From contig JACQOX010000184.1 of the NCBI GenBank assembly GCA_016202335.1, positions 1 to 32,639 on the forward strand: a stretch of 32,639 nucleotides of DNA, in the 5' to 3' direction. The notes beneath the pieces were generated by a model that was not told the DNA's origin, searched no databases, and saw only the letters and a program-made list of their open reading frames with translations. Shown here one piece after another: positions 15,237 to 23,420 of the stretch. The stretch is from Deltaproteobacteria bacterium. Lineage in GTDB: Bacteria; UBA10199; 2-02-FULL-44-16. The position numbers and the translations under genes are program-made. Numbering within the stretch: the first letter of the stretch is position 1; each line of letters starts with the position of its first letter.

Positions 15237-15575
15237 CTATTTCTTTTCTTCAACCGGTGCAGTTGGTGCCGCTTCTGGTGTCGGCGCCTGAACCGGTTCC
15301 GTCGTTTCGGGAACCTGGACGGAATCGAGCACTGAGCTTGGCATGGAGCGTTGCTTGGACATCTCTGCCAACCAAATGGACGTCACGAGAAAGAAAATAG
15401 CAACGCCCGTGGTGATTTTGGTCAAAAACGTCGCGGGCCCGCGGCTACCAAAAAGCGTTTGCGAGGCGCCGCCGAAGGCTGCCCCCATCTCCGCCCCTTT
15501 TCCGGCCTGCAAGAGAATGACGCCCACCAAAAACAGACAAAGCAACACGTGAATGACTAAAATAATAGTTTCCAT
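15237..15575 (-). CDS. secG: Preprotein translocase subunit SecG
   Basis: SecG is the small membrane subunit that joins SecYE and aids protein export. The 112-residue protein has two membrane helices, residues 1-22 and about 52-70, joined by the hallmark loop LLQAGKGAEMGAAFGGASQTLFGSRG. The tail is rich in Pro, Ala, Glu and Thr and ends in a charged EEKK, longer than in E. coli but common in other groups. Its start overlaps the tpiA stop (TGATG). The order tpiA-secG-tRNA-Leu is conserved with other bacteria. Confidence 0.95.
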   Translation of the reverse strand: METIILVIHVLLCLFLVGVILLQAGKGAEMGAAFGGASQTLFGSRGPATFLTKITTGVAIFFLVTSIWLAEMSKQRSMPSSVLDSVQVPETTEPVQAPTPEAAPTAPVEEKK

Positions 15576-16336
15576 CAGGGTACGCTCCGAATGATCTCTG
15601 TAAATTTTCTGGCGTCCAGCGACGCCCCGCCCACCAAGGCTCCGTCAATATGCGGCTGTCGAAGCAGTTCACGGCTGTTTCCAGGCGTAACGCTTCCTCC
15701 GTAGAGAAGTCGCGTGATGTCTGCGACTTCTCCGCCATGGACACTCGCTATCCATTGATGGATGAGGCCGTGCATGTCTTTGGCCTCAGCCGGCGTGGCG
15801 TTCTTTCCTGTTCCGATTGCCCAAACGGGTTCGTAAGCCACCACAAAACCTTTGAGCTTTGCAAGCGGAATTTCGCGTAAGGCACCGCGAAGTTGGTTCT
15901 CCACCGTATCCCAGGCCTTCCCGGCTTCCCGTTCCGGGAGCGTTTCTCCCACGCACAGGATCGGGGTGAGATGATGGCGGATCGAGGCTTCAATCTTTTT
16001 CCCGATCATGGCATCGGTTTCGCCGAAAATCTTACGGCGTTCTGAGTGGCCGATGATGACGTAGCGGCAACCCACTTCCGCCAAAAAAGCGCCAGAAATT
16101 TCGCCGGTAAAGGCACCACTGTCTTCCCAGCAAAGATTTTGACCAGCCAGTTGAAACTCACTGTTATTTTCTGACAGGGCGATGCCGAGCGATGACAACG
16201 CTGTAAACGGAGGGGCAAGAACGACATCGGTATTGCCCACGGCCTTGGCTTCATGAAGAAGAACCGTCAGATAGGCAATCGTCTCACCGATGGTGTGGTT
16301 CATCTTCCAGTTGGCCACAAACAGGGGTCTTTTCAT
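15575..16336 (-). CDS. tpiA: Triosephosphate isomerase
   Basis: TpiA interconverts dihydroxyacetone phosphate and glyceraldehyde 3-phosphate. The 253-residue length is normal. All active-site blocks are present: NWKMN with the catalytic Lys at residue 11, VIIGHSERR with the electrophilic His, and [17 protein letters not shown] with the catalytic Glu and the mobile loop. YGGSVTPGN and [10 protein letters not shown] bind the phosphate. The gene is coupled to pgk upstream (ATGA) and to secG downstream. Confidence 0.97.
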   Translation of the reverse strand: MKRPLFVANWKMNHTIGETIAYLTVLLHEAKAVGNTDVVLAPPFTALSSLGIALSENNSEFQLAGQNLCWEDSGAFTGEISGAFLAEVGCRYVIIGHSERRKIFGETDAMIGKKIEASIRHHLTPILCVGETLPEREAGKAWDTVENQLRGALREIPLAKLKGFVVAYEPVWAIGTGKNATPAEAKDMHGLIHQWIASVHGGEVADITRLLYGGSVTPGNSRELLRQPHIDGALVGGASLDARKFTEIIRSVP

Positions 16337-17514
16337 TGGTGGAGCACCTTGATGCCAGGGAGTTCTTTGCCTTCGACGAATTCCAAACTCGCGCCGCCGC
16401 CGGTCGAAAGATGGCTGATTTTGTCGGCCACGCCGGACTTGACGATGGCCGCAATGGAATCGCCACCGCCAACAACGGTGGTGGCATCTATTTCAGCAAT
16501 CACCTTGGCCAATTCCATGGTCCCATGGGCCAAGGACGGAATTTCAAAGACTCCCATGGGGCCATTCCAAAAGATGGTCTTTGCGCCCTGAAGCGCACGG
16601 CGAAAGACTTCGAAGGTTTTTGGGCCGATATCGAGTCCCATCATGCCTGGCGGAATTTCCTCGCTCCCTGTCGCCATCACCACCGCGTCTTCGGTGGGAG
16701 CCTTGGCAATCATGTGATCGACCGGCAATAGAATCGTAATGCCGCGCGCCTCGGCGCGTTCCAAAATACGCTTCGCCGCAAATAGTTTGGTTTCATCCAC
16801 GAGCGACGTACCGACCCCGAATCCTTTGGCCTTGAGGAAGGTATAGGCCATTCCGCCGCCGATCAAAATTTTATCGGCTTTGCCGATGAGGTTTTCGATG
16901 AGACCGAGTTTGTCGGCCACTTTGGCGCCACCCAAGATCGTGACAAAGGGTTTTTCTGGCTGAGCGACAATCCGCGAGAGGAATTCGATTTCCTGCCGCA
17001 TCAGAAAGCCGGCCGCCTTTTCAGGAACAAACTTGGCCATTCCCTCCGTCGAGGCATGGGCGCGGTGGGCCGTACCAAAGGCATCATTAATATAGACGTC
17101 GATCTGCTGCGCGAGCTGTTGTGCAAAGGCAGGATCATTGGCTTCTTCGCCCGGATGGAAGCGAAGATTTTCGAGGAGCATGAGCTGGCCAGGTTCCAGG
17201 TCAGTGATCAGTTTTTTCACCGCATCGCCAACACAGGTTTCTGGCATGATAATCGGCGCATTGTCTAAGAGACGCGACAGATGAAGCCCCACGGCTTTAA
17301 GCGAATATTTCGGATCAGCCTTTCCTTTGGGGCGACCGCGATGGGATGCCAGAATAATTCGGGCGTTTTGCGCCAGCGCGTGACGAATTGTCGGGAGCGC
17401 TGCACGGATGCGGGTGTCGTCGGTAACGGTTTCACCGGAAACCGGAACGTTAAAATCAACGCGAATAAAAACGCGTTTTTCTGCAAGGTCCAACTGGTCG
17501 ATGTAGGTAATCAC
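16333..17514 (-). CDS. pgk: Phosphoglycerate kinase
   Basis: Pgk transfers the phosphate of 1,3-bisphosphoglycerate to ADP. The 393 residues match the usual length. The N-terminal signature [12 protein letters not shown] and the ASHRGRPKG segment bind the substrate. The nucleotide domain has [19 protein letters not shown] and the phosphate-binding [11 protein letters not shown] near the end. Its start overlaps the gap stop and its stop overlaps the tpiA start, both as ATGA, so the three enzymes are made from one message in pathway order. Confidence 0.97.
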   Translation of the reverse strand: MITYIDQLDLAEKRVFIRVDFNVPVSGETVTDDTRIRAALPTIRHALAQNARIILASHRGRPKGKADPKYSLKAVGLHLSRLLDNAPIIMPETCVGDAVKKLITDLEPGQLMLLENLRFHPGEEANDPAFAQQLAQQIDVYINDAFGTAHRAHASTEGMAKFVPEKAAGFLMRQEIEFLSRIVAQPEKPFVTILGGAKVADKLGLIENLIGKADKILIGGGMAYTFLKAKGFGVGTSLVDETKLFAAKRILERAEARGITILLPVDHMIAKAPTEDAVVMATGSEEIPPGMMGLDIGPKTFEVFRRALQGAKTIFWNGPMGVFEIPSLAHGTMELAKVIAEIDATTVVGGGDSIAAIVKSGVADKISHLSTGGGASLEFVEGKELPGIKVLHQ

Positions 17515-18512
17515 AGCGATCTTCCCATGTGCTCAGCGAGATCCAGCATGCGGCAGCTAAAGCCCATTTCATTGTCGTACCAGGCGAGCACCTTGACCAT
17601 ATTGTCGATGACGCGCGTTGAAGGCGCATCCACGAGCGACGAATGGGTGTTGCCCATGAAATCCACGGACACGCATTCATCTTCCACAAAGGCGAGAATG
17701 CCCTTGAGCGGTCCCTGGGCTGCAGCCTTTAGCTTGGCGTTGATGTCTTCGGCCGTGGCCGGATTTTTCAGTGTCGCCACGAGATCCACACATGACACGT
17801 TGATGGTCGGCACACGGATGGCCATGCCGTCCAATTTCCCTTTGAGCGCTGGGAGCACCAAGCCCACGGCCTTGGCCGCACCGGTGGTCGTCGGAATCTG
17901 CGATGCTGCCGCCGCGCGGGCACGGCGCAGGTCCTTGTGCGGTGCGTCCACGACGTTTTGATCATTGGTATACGAATGGATCGTGGTCATAAAACCGCGT
18001 TCAATGCCAAACGATTCATGCAACACTTTGACGACCGGCGCCAGGCAGTTCGTGGTACAGCTGGCATTGGAGACCACGTGATGTTCTTTGGTGTGATAAT
18101 CCTGATGATTCACGCCCATCACAAACGTCGGCACATCACCTTTGGCCGGCGCGGAAATAATGACCTTCTTGGCACCCGCTTCGAGGTGTTTCTGTGCCGT
18201 CTCCAGTTGAGTGAAAATGCCGGTGCATTCAAACACCACGTCCACACCGTGTTTTTTCCAAGGGATCAGGGTGGGATCTTTTTCGCTGCTGATGGCGATA
18301 GCACGACCGTTGACCGTCAGTGCCGTTTCCGAGGCGCTCACTTCCCCCTGAAAACGACCGTGCGCAGAATCATATTTCAGAAGATGCGCAAGGGTTGAGC
18401 TGGGGACTAAATAATTGATGGCCACGCACTCGATATTTTTACGTTGAATCATCGCCCGCAAAGCCAAGCGTCCAATGCGTCCAAACCCGTTGATACCGAT
18501 GCGAAGTGTCAT
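17511..18512 (-). CDS. gap: Glyceraldehyde-3-phosphate dehydrogenase with a non-canonical cofactor pocket
   Basis: The 333-residue enzyme oxidises glyceraldehyde 3-phosphate. [10 protein letters not shown]-type fold start is INGFGRIGR, the catalytic site is [12 protein letters not shown] (Cys152) with His179 in TTIHSYTND, and [23 protein letters not shown] binds phosphate. The second beta strand reads AINYL where NAD-specific enzymes have AINDL: the Asp that binds the adenosine ribose hydroxyls is Tyr34. Loss of that Asp is known from NADP-using GapB-type enzymes. The C-terminal NEWGYS motif is NEMGFS here. It is first in the operon, after AAAGGAG, behind a good promoter. No second gap gene is in the window, so the direction of use is open. 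Confidence 0.95.
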   Translation of the reverse strand: MTLRIGINGFGRIGRLALRAMIQRKNIECVAINYLVPSSTLAHLLKYDSAHGRFQGEVSASETALTVNGRAIAISSEKDPTLIPWKKHGVDVVFECTGIFTQLETAQKHLEAGAKKVIISAPAKGDVPTFVMGVNHQDYHTKEHHVVSNASCTTNCLAPVVKVLHESFGIERGFMTTIHSYTNDQNVVDAPHKDLRRARAAAASQIPTTTGAAKAVGLVLPALKGKLDGMAIRVPTINVSCVDLVATLKNPATAEDINAKLKAAAQGPLKGILAFVEDECVSVDFMGNTHSSLVDAPSTRVIDNMVKVLAWYDNEMGFSCRMLDLAEHMGRSL

Positions 18513-18542
18513 AAAAGTTCTCCTTTATTGAAAACGGGGCGG

Positions 18543-18570
18543 AATATATATTTTTGCAGTAGAGGGTCAA
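18543..18570 (-). promoter_or_regulatory. Sigma70-type promoter for gap-pgk-tpiA-secG-tRNA-Leu
   Basis: On the (-) strand TTGACC (18565-18570) and TATATT (18543-18548) are 16 bases apart. The -10 ends 30 bases before the gap start codon, leaving room for the AAAGGAG ribosome binding site. Confidence 0.68.
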
Positions 18571-18647
18571 GAGAAGATCAGCATGATCCGGCGCAGGTGC
18601 ATTTGCCGTTGCAAGCTCGTTCGAAAATCATTAGCGGAGCAACTCAC

Positions 18648-20003
18648 ATGATTTCCAATGTCGACACCATCTGCGCGATCGCCACGCCGCCGGGACACGG
18701 AGGCCTTGGTGTTGTGCGCATCAGCGGTCCGCAGGCCAGAGGGGTGTTGGCCAGCATCTGGAGTGGAAAAACGCCGACTTCAGCTTTCGAACCACGACGA
18801 CTGTATTTGGGAACCATGGTCGATGCTCGGGGAATCCCCATTGATCATGCTCTAGCGGTTCACATGCCCGCTCCTCAGACGTATACCGGCGATGAGGTCA
18901 TCGAGATCTCTTGTCATGGAAGTCCCGTGGTGCTCGCTGCCATCGTTGACGCCTGTATCAGCGCAGGTTCACGCCTGGCCGAACCAGGGGAATTTACGCG
19001 GCGTGCTTTTTTGAATGGCAAAATCGATCTCGCGCAGGCCGAAGCTGTGGTGGATCTTATTTCCGCGACGAGCGATACGGCTGCGCGCCAGGCCCGCGAC
19101 CAGCTGGAAGGCCGGTTGTCCGTCGAAGTGAAAATGCTTCATGATGCATTGACCAACCTGCGCGCTTTTGTCGAAGCAACCATCGATTTTCCCGAAGAAG
19201 ACATCGACATGATCGATCGTCACGGCGTGGTGCAAAAATTAACCCCTATCGAAGCGCGCATCGCGCAGTTGCTTGATACCTATACACAAGGTCGTTTGAT
19301 TCGCGACGGCGTGAAGGTGGCGATCGTCGGGCGTCCGAACGCCGGGAAATCCAGCCTGCTCAATTGTTTGGCCGGCATGGAACGCGCCATCGTCCACGCC
19401 AGCCCGGGTACCACGCGAGATGTGATCGAAGTTTCGGTGTCGCTGGGCGGCATTGTTTTTCATTTGAGCGACACTGCGGGAATTCGTGAAGCGCCAGGAG
19501 ATGTTGAGAAGATCGGCATCGAACGGAGTTATGCCGCTATGGCGTCGGCAGACGTTGTTTTGCACGTCATCGACGGCACGCTTCCGATCCACGAAGACGA
19601 TCGGAAATTGTTTTCTCACCTTTCCCCATCGCGTTACCTCGTGTGCGTGAATAAGGCTGATTTGCCGCTCCAAGTGACAGAAGGTTCTATAAAAGCCAAT
19701 TTTATTTCAGCTCACACCGGAGCTGGCCTGGAGGCGCTCACCCAGGAACTTACGGCGTTTGCCGCCACCAAATCATCCGAAGGAGCTACGGCTACGGTCA
19801 CCAACCTTCGCCATAAGGAGGCGCTGGTGGAAGCTCAGCACCAGCTTCAACACGCCAAGAAAGCCATTTTAAACCATGATTCCGCGGAATTCATCGCCCA
19901 CCACCTGCGACTTGCCCAAGAGGCCTTGGGCCGTATCATCGGTCTGGATGTCACCGAAGCCATGCTCGACCGCATCTTTTCCTTGTTCTGCATCGGCAAG
20001 TAG
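18648..20003 (+). CDS. mnmE: tRNA uridine-5-carboxymethylaminomethyl modification GTPase MnmE
   Basis: MnmE works with MnmG to build the cmnm5 group on wobble uridine 34 of several tRNAs, using GTP and a folate one-carbon donor. The 451 residues cover the folate-binding N-terminal domain ([21 protein letters not shown]), the helical domain, and the inserted G domain. G1 is GRPNAGKSS at residues 228-236, followed by the DTAG switch and NKAD. The C-terminus is the strictly conserved FCIGK with the catalytic Cys. The frame is open upstream to 18444, overlapping gap, but only the start at 18648 gives the family N-terminus, and CGGAG lies at suitable distance. mnmG follows 50 bases later. Confidence 0.97.
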   Translation: MISNVDTICAIATPPGHGGLGVVRISGPQARGVLASIWSGKTPTSAFEPRRLYLGTMVDARGIPIDHALAVHMPAPQTYTGDEVIEISCHGSPVVLAAIVDACISAGSRLAEPGEFTRRAFLNGKIDLAQAEAVVDLISATSDTAARQARDQLEGRLSVEVKMLHDALTNLRAFVEATIDFPEEDIDMIDRHGVVQKLTPIEARIAQLLDTYTQGRLIRDGVKVAIVGRPNAGKSSLLNCLAGMERAIVHASPGTTRDVIEVSVSLGGIVFHLSDTAGIREAPGDVEKIGIERSYAAMASADVVLHVIDGTLPIHEDDRKLFSHLSPSRYLVCVNKADLPLQVTEGSIKANFISAHTGAGLEALTQELTAFAATKSSEGATATVTNLRHKEALVEAQHQLQHAKKAILNHDSAEFIAHHLRLAQEALGRIIGLDVTEAMLDRIFSLFCIGK

Positions 20004-20015
20004 TCACAACTCCCC

Positions 20016-20045
20016 TTGACAGAGACGCCCCTCTTCATCTTTATC
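20016..20045 (+). promoter_or_regulatory. Possible promoter for mnmG
   Basis: TTGACA (20016-20021) is followed after 18 bases by TTTATC (20040-20045) in the 50-base gap between mnmE and mnmG. The -35 is perfect and the -10 fair. Because the -10 ends nine bases before the start codon, the transcript would be leaderless or nearly so. Confidence 0.45.
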
Positions 20046-20053
20046 GCTCTCTT

Positions 20054-21853
20054 ATGAAATTTGACGTCATTATCATCGGCGCCGGCCACGCCGGATGTGA
20101 AGCTGCTTTGGCAGCAGCACGGATGGGCGCGACAACGGCCGTCATTACGGGAACGTTAAGCACCATTGCCAAAATGAGTTGCAATCCCGCCATCGGCGGC
20201 CTCGCCAAAGGCCACCTGGTGCGCGAAATTGATGCCCTCGGCGGTGAGATGGGAAAGATCGCCGACGCCACGGGCATTCAATACCGCCGCCTCAACATGA
20301 GCCGTGGACCAGCTGTCCGCGGCACCCGCTGCCAATCCGATTCCGCCAAATATGCCATTGCCATGCGCTTGGTTGTAGAGCGTCAAGAAAATCTCATACT
20401 GATCGAAGGCATGGCCGAAGCACTATTATTGCACGGCAATCTCGTTGCCGGCGTTCGTCTGGCTGATGGTCGCGAGCTCTCAGCTCGGTCCGTGGTGATG
20501 ACGACCGGCACCTTCCTCAATGGCGAAATGCACTTTGGCCAAAAACGGGTGGCTGGAGGGCGGGTCCAGGATTTTGCCGCCATTGGCCTTTCTACTTCTC
20601 TGGCGCAGCTTGGATTTCGCATGGGCCGCATGAAAACCGGGACCTGCCCGCGTTTGGATGTAGCCACCATCGACTTTTCCCAGCTGGAACGGCAACCCGG
20701 AGAAACACCGCGACCGCGTTTTTCTTTTGAGGAAGTGGAAAATCACCTCCCTCAGCTCGATTGCCATCTCACCTATACTAATGATGCAACCCACCGCATC
20801 ATTCAGGACAATCTCCACCTCTCGCCCATGTATTCGGGGCAGATTAAGGGGGTAGGGCCCCGCTATTGTCCGTCGATCGAAGACAAAGTGGTTCGCTTTG
20901 CGGACAAAGACCGCCATCAGTTGTTTCTGGAACCCGAGGGTCTGGAGACCAATCGCATTTATATCAATGGGTTGTCGACGTCGCTTCCGGTCGAGGTTCA
21001 AGCTCAAATCCTGAAAACCATTCCTGGGCTAGAGCGTGCGACGATCCTGCAACCGGGCTATGCCGTAGAATACGATATGGTGGATCCCACCGAACTTTTT
21101 GCTTCGCTCGAAACAAAACGACTGCCCGGCCTCTTTTTAGCCGGCCAGATCAACGGTACATCGGGCTACGAAGAAGCTGCAGCACAGGGACTTATGGCAG
21201 GGATCAACGCCGTGCACCGCATTCGCGGGGAAGCGGCCCTCGTGCTCGGACGACATGAGGCCTACATCGGTGTGCTTATCGACGACCTCGTCACCAAAGG
21301 CACTTCTGAACCCTATCGCATGTTTACCTCGCGCGCGGAGTATCGACTGCTGCTGCGCGAAGACAATGCTGATTTGCGCCTGACGCCGACCGGTCGCAAC
21401 CTTAGACTTATCAACGACACCCGTTGGGAGAGGTTTATCGACAAGCGGGAACAGATCGCATCCCAAATGAAGGTGCTCAAAAATACGCATGTAAAGGGCG
21501 GTGGCACGCTGGCCGATCTTCTCCGCCGACCGGAAGTTGGGCTTGCCGCATTGGCATTGCACTATCCAGAGCTGAAGTTTTCCCATCTGCCTGCTGACAT
21601 CCAAGAGCAGCTTGAAATCCAACTCAAGTACGAAGGTTATTTGGCATCACAGGAAAATCATGCCCAACGCTTTCGCGAACTGGAAGGCATCCGCATTCCG
21701 ACGCCATTTTGCTATCACGGCATCCCCGGGCTTTCGACAGAAGTCGTCGAAAAGCTTTCATCCTTGTGCCCGAGCACTCTCGGTCAGGCCATGCGCATCT
21801 CAGGCATTACGCCCGCAGCCATTGCTATTTTGATGGTCACTCTAAAAAAATAA
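20054..21853 (+). CDS. mnmG: tRNA uridine-5-carboxymethylaminomethyl modification enzyme MnmG
   Basis: MnmG (GidA) is the FAD partner of MnmE in wobble uridine modification. The FAD motif is [20 protein letters not shown] at the N-terminus, and the first family signature is [20 protein letters not shown]. The second, [21 protein letters not shown], and the tRNA-binding region [23 protein letters not shown] are intact. The C-terminal helical domain that contacts MnmE ends in [24 protein letters not shown]. At 599 residues it is slightly shorter than the usual 620-630, with no missing block that I can see. No clear ribosome binding site precedes the ATG. A promoter for the next transcript overlaps its last codons. 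Confidence 0.97.
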   Translation: MKFDVIIIGAGHAGCEAALAAARMGATTAVITGTLSTIAKMSCNPAIGGLAKGHLVREIDALGGEMGKIADATGIQYRRLNMSRGPAVRGTRCQSDSAKYAIAMRLVVERQENLILIEGMAEALLLHGNLVAGVRLADGRELSARSVVMTTGTFLNGEMHFGQKRVAGGRVQDFAAIGLSTSLAQLGFRMGRMKTGTCPRLDVATIDFSQLERQPGETPRPRFSFEEVENHLPQLDCHLTYTNDATHRIIQDNLHLSPMYSGQIKGVGPRYCPSIEDKVVRFADKDRHQLFLEPEGLETNRIYINGLSTSLPVEVQAQILKTIPGLERATILQPGYAVEYDMVDPTELFASLETKRLPGLFLAGQINGTSGYEEAAAQGLMAGINAVHRIRGEAALVLGRHEAYIGVLIDDLVTKGTSEPYRMFTSRAEYRLLLREDNADLRLTPTGRNLRLINDTRWERFIDKREQIASQMKVLKNTHVKGGGTLADLLRRPEVGLAALALHYPELKFSHLPADIQEQLEIQLKYEGYLASQENHAQRFRELEGIRIPTPFCYHGIPGLSTEVVEKLSSLCPSTLGQAMRISGITPAAIAILMVTLKK

Positions 21854-21859
21854 TATAAT
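21830..21859 (+). promoter_or_regulatory. Promoter for the leader-peptide operon
   Basis: TTGATG (21830-21835) and a perfect TATAAT (21854-21859) are 18 bases apart and overlap the mnmG stop codon. A start near 21866 would give a leader of about 205 nt before the first main gene, holding the leader peptide and the terminator. Confidence 0.65.
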
Positions 21860-21910
21860 CTCTATTTTCTTATTGCTAAGTTTTCTCTGATGTGATGAGA
21901 GAATACCTTC

Positions 21911-21988
21911 ATGGACATGGAAGATAAGACAAGTTACAGAAAACGCACATGGAACTGGTGGTCGCGCCGCCAGCAAACAACAGGATGA
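21911..21988 (+). CDS. Leader peptide with clustered Trp codons (TrpL-like)
   Basis: The 25-residue frame MDMEDKTSYRKRTWNWWSRR plus QQTTG begins at ATG 21911, nine bases after GAGAG, and ends in TGA at 21986. Three of four consecutive codons are TGG. Trp is the rarest residue in most proteins, and tandem Trp codons followed by Arg/Ser are the mark of trp leader peptides (E. coli GWWRTS). The stop is seven bases before a strong intrinsic terminator. CUGGUGG within the Trp codons can pair with CCGCCAG a few bases on to form a 7-bp hairpin, as segment 1:2 does in trp attenuators. The same CUGGUG can instead pair with CACCGG of the terminator arm. The downstream genes are not trp biosynthesis genes. 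A second in-frame ATG two codons in could also start it. Confidence 0.75.
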   Translation: MDMEDKTSYRKRTWNWWSRRQQTTG

Positions 21989-21995
21989 AATCATT

Positions 21996-22040
21996 CACCG
22001 GGGAGGCCCAGGAACAACTGGCCTCCCCGGTGTCTTTTTA
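21996..22040 (+). terminator. Intrinsic terminator/attenuator
   Basis: A perfect 13-bp GC-rich stem (21996-22008 with 22020-22032) closes an 11-base loop and is followed directly by TCTTTTTA. It lies between the leader peptide and the first main gene, in the place of the 3:4 hairpin of an attenuator. Confidence 0.92.
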
Positions 22041-22041
22041 A

Positions 22042-22059
22042 GCCTGCCTACCGGCAGGC
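22042..22059 (+). repeat. Short hairpin next to the ribosome binding site
   Basis: GCCTGCC and GGCAGGC form a perfect 7-bp stem around TACC. The stem ends just before the AGGGAGG ribosome binding site of the gene at 22072. Near-palindromes of CCTGCC..GGCAGG type are seen as dispersed repeats in various uncultured bacteria, so it may be a repeat rather than a regulator. Confidence 0.6.
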
Positions 22060-22071
22060 AGGGAGGTTTTA

Positions 22072-22425
22072 ATGGCAGAAACAAACAAAATAGCGGTAAC
22101 GCACCACGTTCGTATCGACTGTTGGACCATGGGACGCGACCCAATGGTCGCTAAAATCTTGGAAAGAACGATTACTGTTGAGCTTCCAGTGATCCCAGAA
22201 AACCCCGAAGAACTGAGAAGCGTCATTGAGGCTTCAGCAAAAAGTCGGCTGGATTCGTTGGTCGCAGGTGACACTTGTTGGAGACCAAGACTTTCCAAGG
22301 TAACGCTTCTGCCAGAAGAAGAAGCTCGCGCCGAGGCATTACAGAAAGCGAAAACAACACCCTCTGCATACCAAGTATGGTTGCAGAAGTACGCACCCCA
22401 AGGATTGGCGCGCGATCGCAGGTAA
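22072..22425 (+). CDS. Unknown small protein, paralog 1 of 3
   Basis: I do not recognise this 117-residue protein as any known family. It shares a core with the next two genes: IPENPEELRSVIEASAKSRL, then a Gly-x-x-Cys step (AGDTC) and a beta segment ending in EEEARAEAL (VTLLPEEEARA). The N-terminal third (HHVRIDCWTMGRDP.. then TITVELPV) looks like two or three beta strands, giving a beta-alpha-beta-alpha plan. There is no signal peptide or membrane helix. GGGAGG lies six bases before the ATG. It is the first gene after the Trp-codon attenuator. Its three Trp are more than in the other copies, but not enough to explain Trp control. Confidence 0.75.
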   Translation: MAETNKIAVTHHVRIDCWTMGRDPMVAKILERTITVELPVIPENPEELRSVIEASAKSRLDSLVAGDTCWRPRLSKVTLLPEEEARAEALQKAKTTPSAYQVWLQKYAPQGLARDRR

Positions 22426-22452
22426 AAACGATTTCTCACTCAAGGAGGTTTT

Positions 22453-22821
22453 ATGTCAGACGATTCAAAAGCAGGTTTAACAGCAATTACCCGTACGGCT
22501 GTGTATGAATGCACCACACTCGGGGGTCGTGAGAAGGTAAATTACCCTGTCCCTCAACCCGTAACAGTCTATGTCAAGGCAAAACCGGAAAATCCGGAGG
22601 AATTACGAGCCCTGCTTTGGGCCGAAGCGGAAAAATTAAAACGTACTATCGGTGGGTGCTATAATTCCCGCGTAGACCAAATTCAGTTGAATTCCGAAGA
22701 AGAAGCTCTGGCAGCTACGCTTCGACCGGTCAAAAAACCGAGTAGCGGTGGTGGGGTCGCGAATGTGTTGGAAATAATTCATAAAGCCGTTCAAGACTTC
22801 CAAAAAGACAAAAAACAATAA
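22453..22821 (+). CDS. Unknown small protein, paralog 2 of 3
   Basis: This 122-residue protein shares with its neighbours the core KPENPEELRALLWAEAEKLK, a Gly-Gly-Cys step (TIGGCYNSRV), and VDQIQLNSEEEALAATL. Like the third copy it has a (V/A)-x-(F/Y)EC strand near the start (TAVYECTTLGG). After the common core it carries a Gly/Ser linker and a charged helix ending QDFQKDKKQ, which the others lack or have in other form. AGGAGG precedes the ATG at good distance, 27 bases after paralog 1 ends. Function is unknown. Confidence 0.75.
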   Translation: MSDDSKAGLTAITRTAVYECTTLGGREKVNYPVPQPVTVYVKAKPENPEELRALLWAEAEKLKRTIGGCYNSRVDQIQLNSEEEALAATLRPVKKPSSGGGVANVLEIIHKAVQDFQKDKKQ

Positions 22822-22847
22822 GTGACGTCCGTCATATAGGAGACACC

Positions 22848-23210
22848 ATGGGGGAGCCCGGAGAACCTGGTGCTGTAAGAACGGTGCGAAAGGTTATTTT
22901 TGAATGTCCTCCAGGGGCTGGTGCCCCTGGGGGGTTAAAAGGTCCCTTTGATGTTATTGTCAATGACACTTCAAAAACCTCGGTTGAAGTGCGTGAAGGC
23001 AAGCTACTCCTTGGCCTGCCCCGCATTCCAGAAAATACCATTGAATTTCGAGAGGTTATAAGAAACCATGCCGCGCGACTGGGGCAGCTCCTTTCCGGCT
23101 GCCCACGGCCTCCGGCGGTGAAGGAAGTTATTCTCCTGGCCGCTGAAGAAGCTCGCGCCAAAACTGTCAGTCGTTGGGTTGCCGAAGTCAAACTGACTTT
23201 TCAGAAATAG
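22848..23210 (+). CDS. Unknown small protein, paralog 3 of 3
   Basis: The 120-residue protein starts with a Gly/Pro-rich stretch (MGEPGEPGAVRTVRKVIFEC, then PPGAGAPGG). The family core follows: IPENTIEFREVIRNHAARLG, a Ser-Gly-Cys step (LLSGCPRPP) and VKEVILLAAEEARAKTV. The end (SRWVAEVKLTFQK) is short. AGGAG lies before the ATG, 26 bases after paralog 2. The three copies are well diverged outside the core, so the duplication is old. The even spacing and strong ribosome binding sites suggest high, coordinated expression, perhaps as subunits of one assembly. That is inference. Confidence 0.75.
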   Translation: MGEPGEPGAVRTVRKVIFECPPGAGAPGGLKGPFDVIVNDTSKTSVEVREGKLLLGLPRIPENTIEFREVIRNHAARLGQLLSGCPRPPAVKEVILLAAEEARAKTVSRWVAEVKLTFQK

Positions 23211-23237
23211 CTTCCCCCTTTTTCCCTTCAAAAGATT

Positions 23238-23420
23238 ATGATTGCCTGCAAACCTGCTTTTAAGCTAGGGATCCTGCATCTCGCGTTCGAGAACAACTTT
23301 CTGCACAAGCCGATGACTGAAGATGAGCGCTCGAAGCTCGGAATGAAATTTTTCAGGAAAAATGAAAAACGCGTATGGGACGTCCAGTACAAATCCGAAG
23401 CGATCCACCACTTCCCTTAG
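23238..23420 (+). pseudogene. Short open frame, possible N-terminal part of the next gene
   Basis: This 60-codon frame lacks a ribosome binding site but reads like protein (TEDERSKLGMKFFRKNEKRV). It ends ..EAIHHFP-stop exactly where the next frame continues LEVRDALELL. A -1 shift at CCT just before the TAG at 23418 would join them into one smooth protein. It may be the N-terminus of the large protein, split by a mutation, a sequencing error or a programmed frameshift, or it may be chance. Confidence 0.4.
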
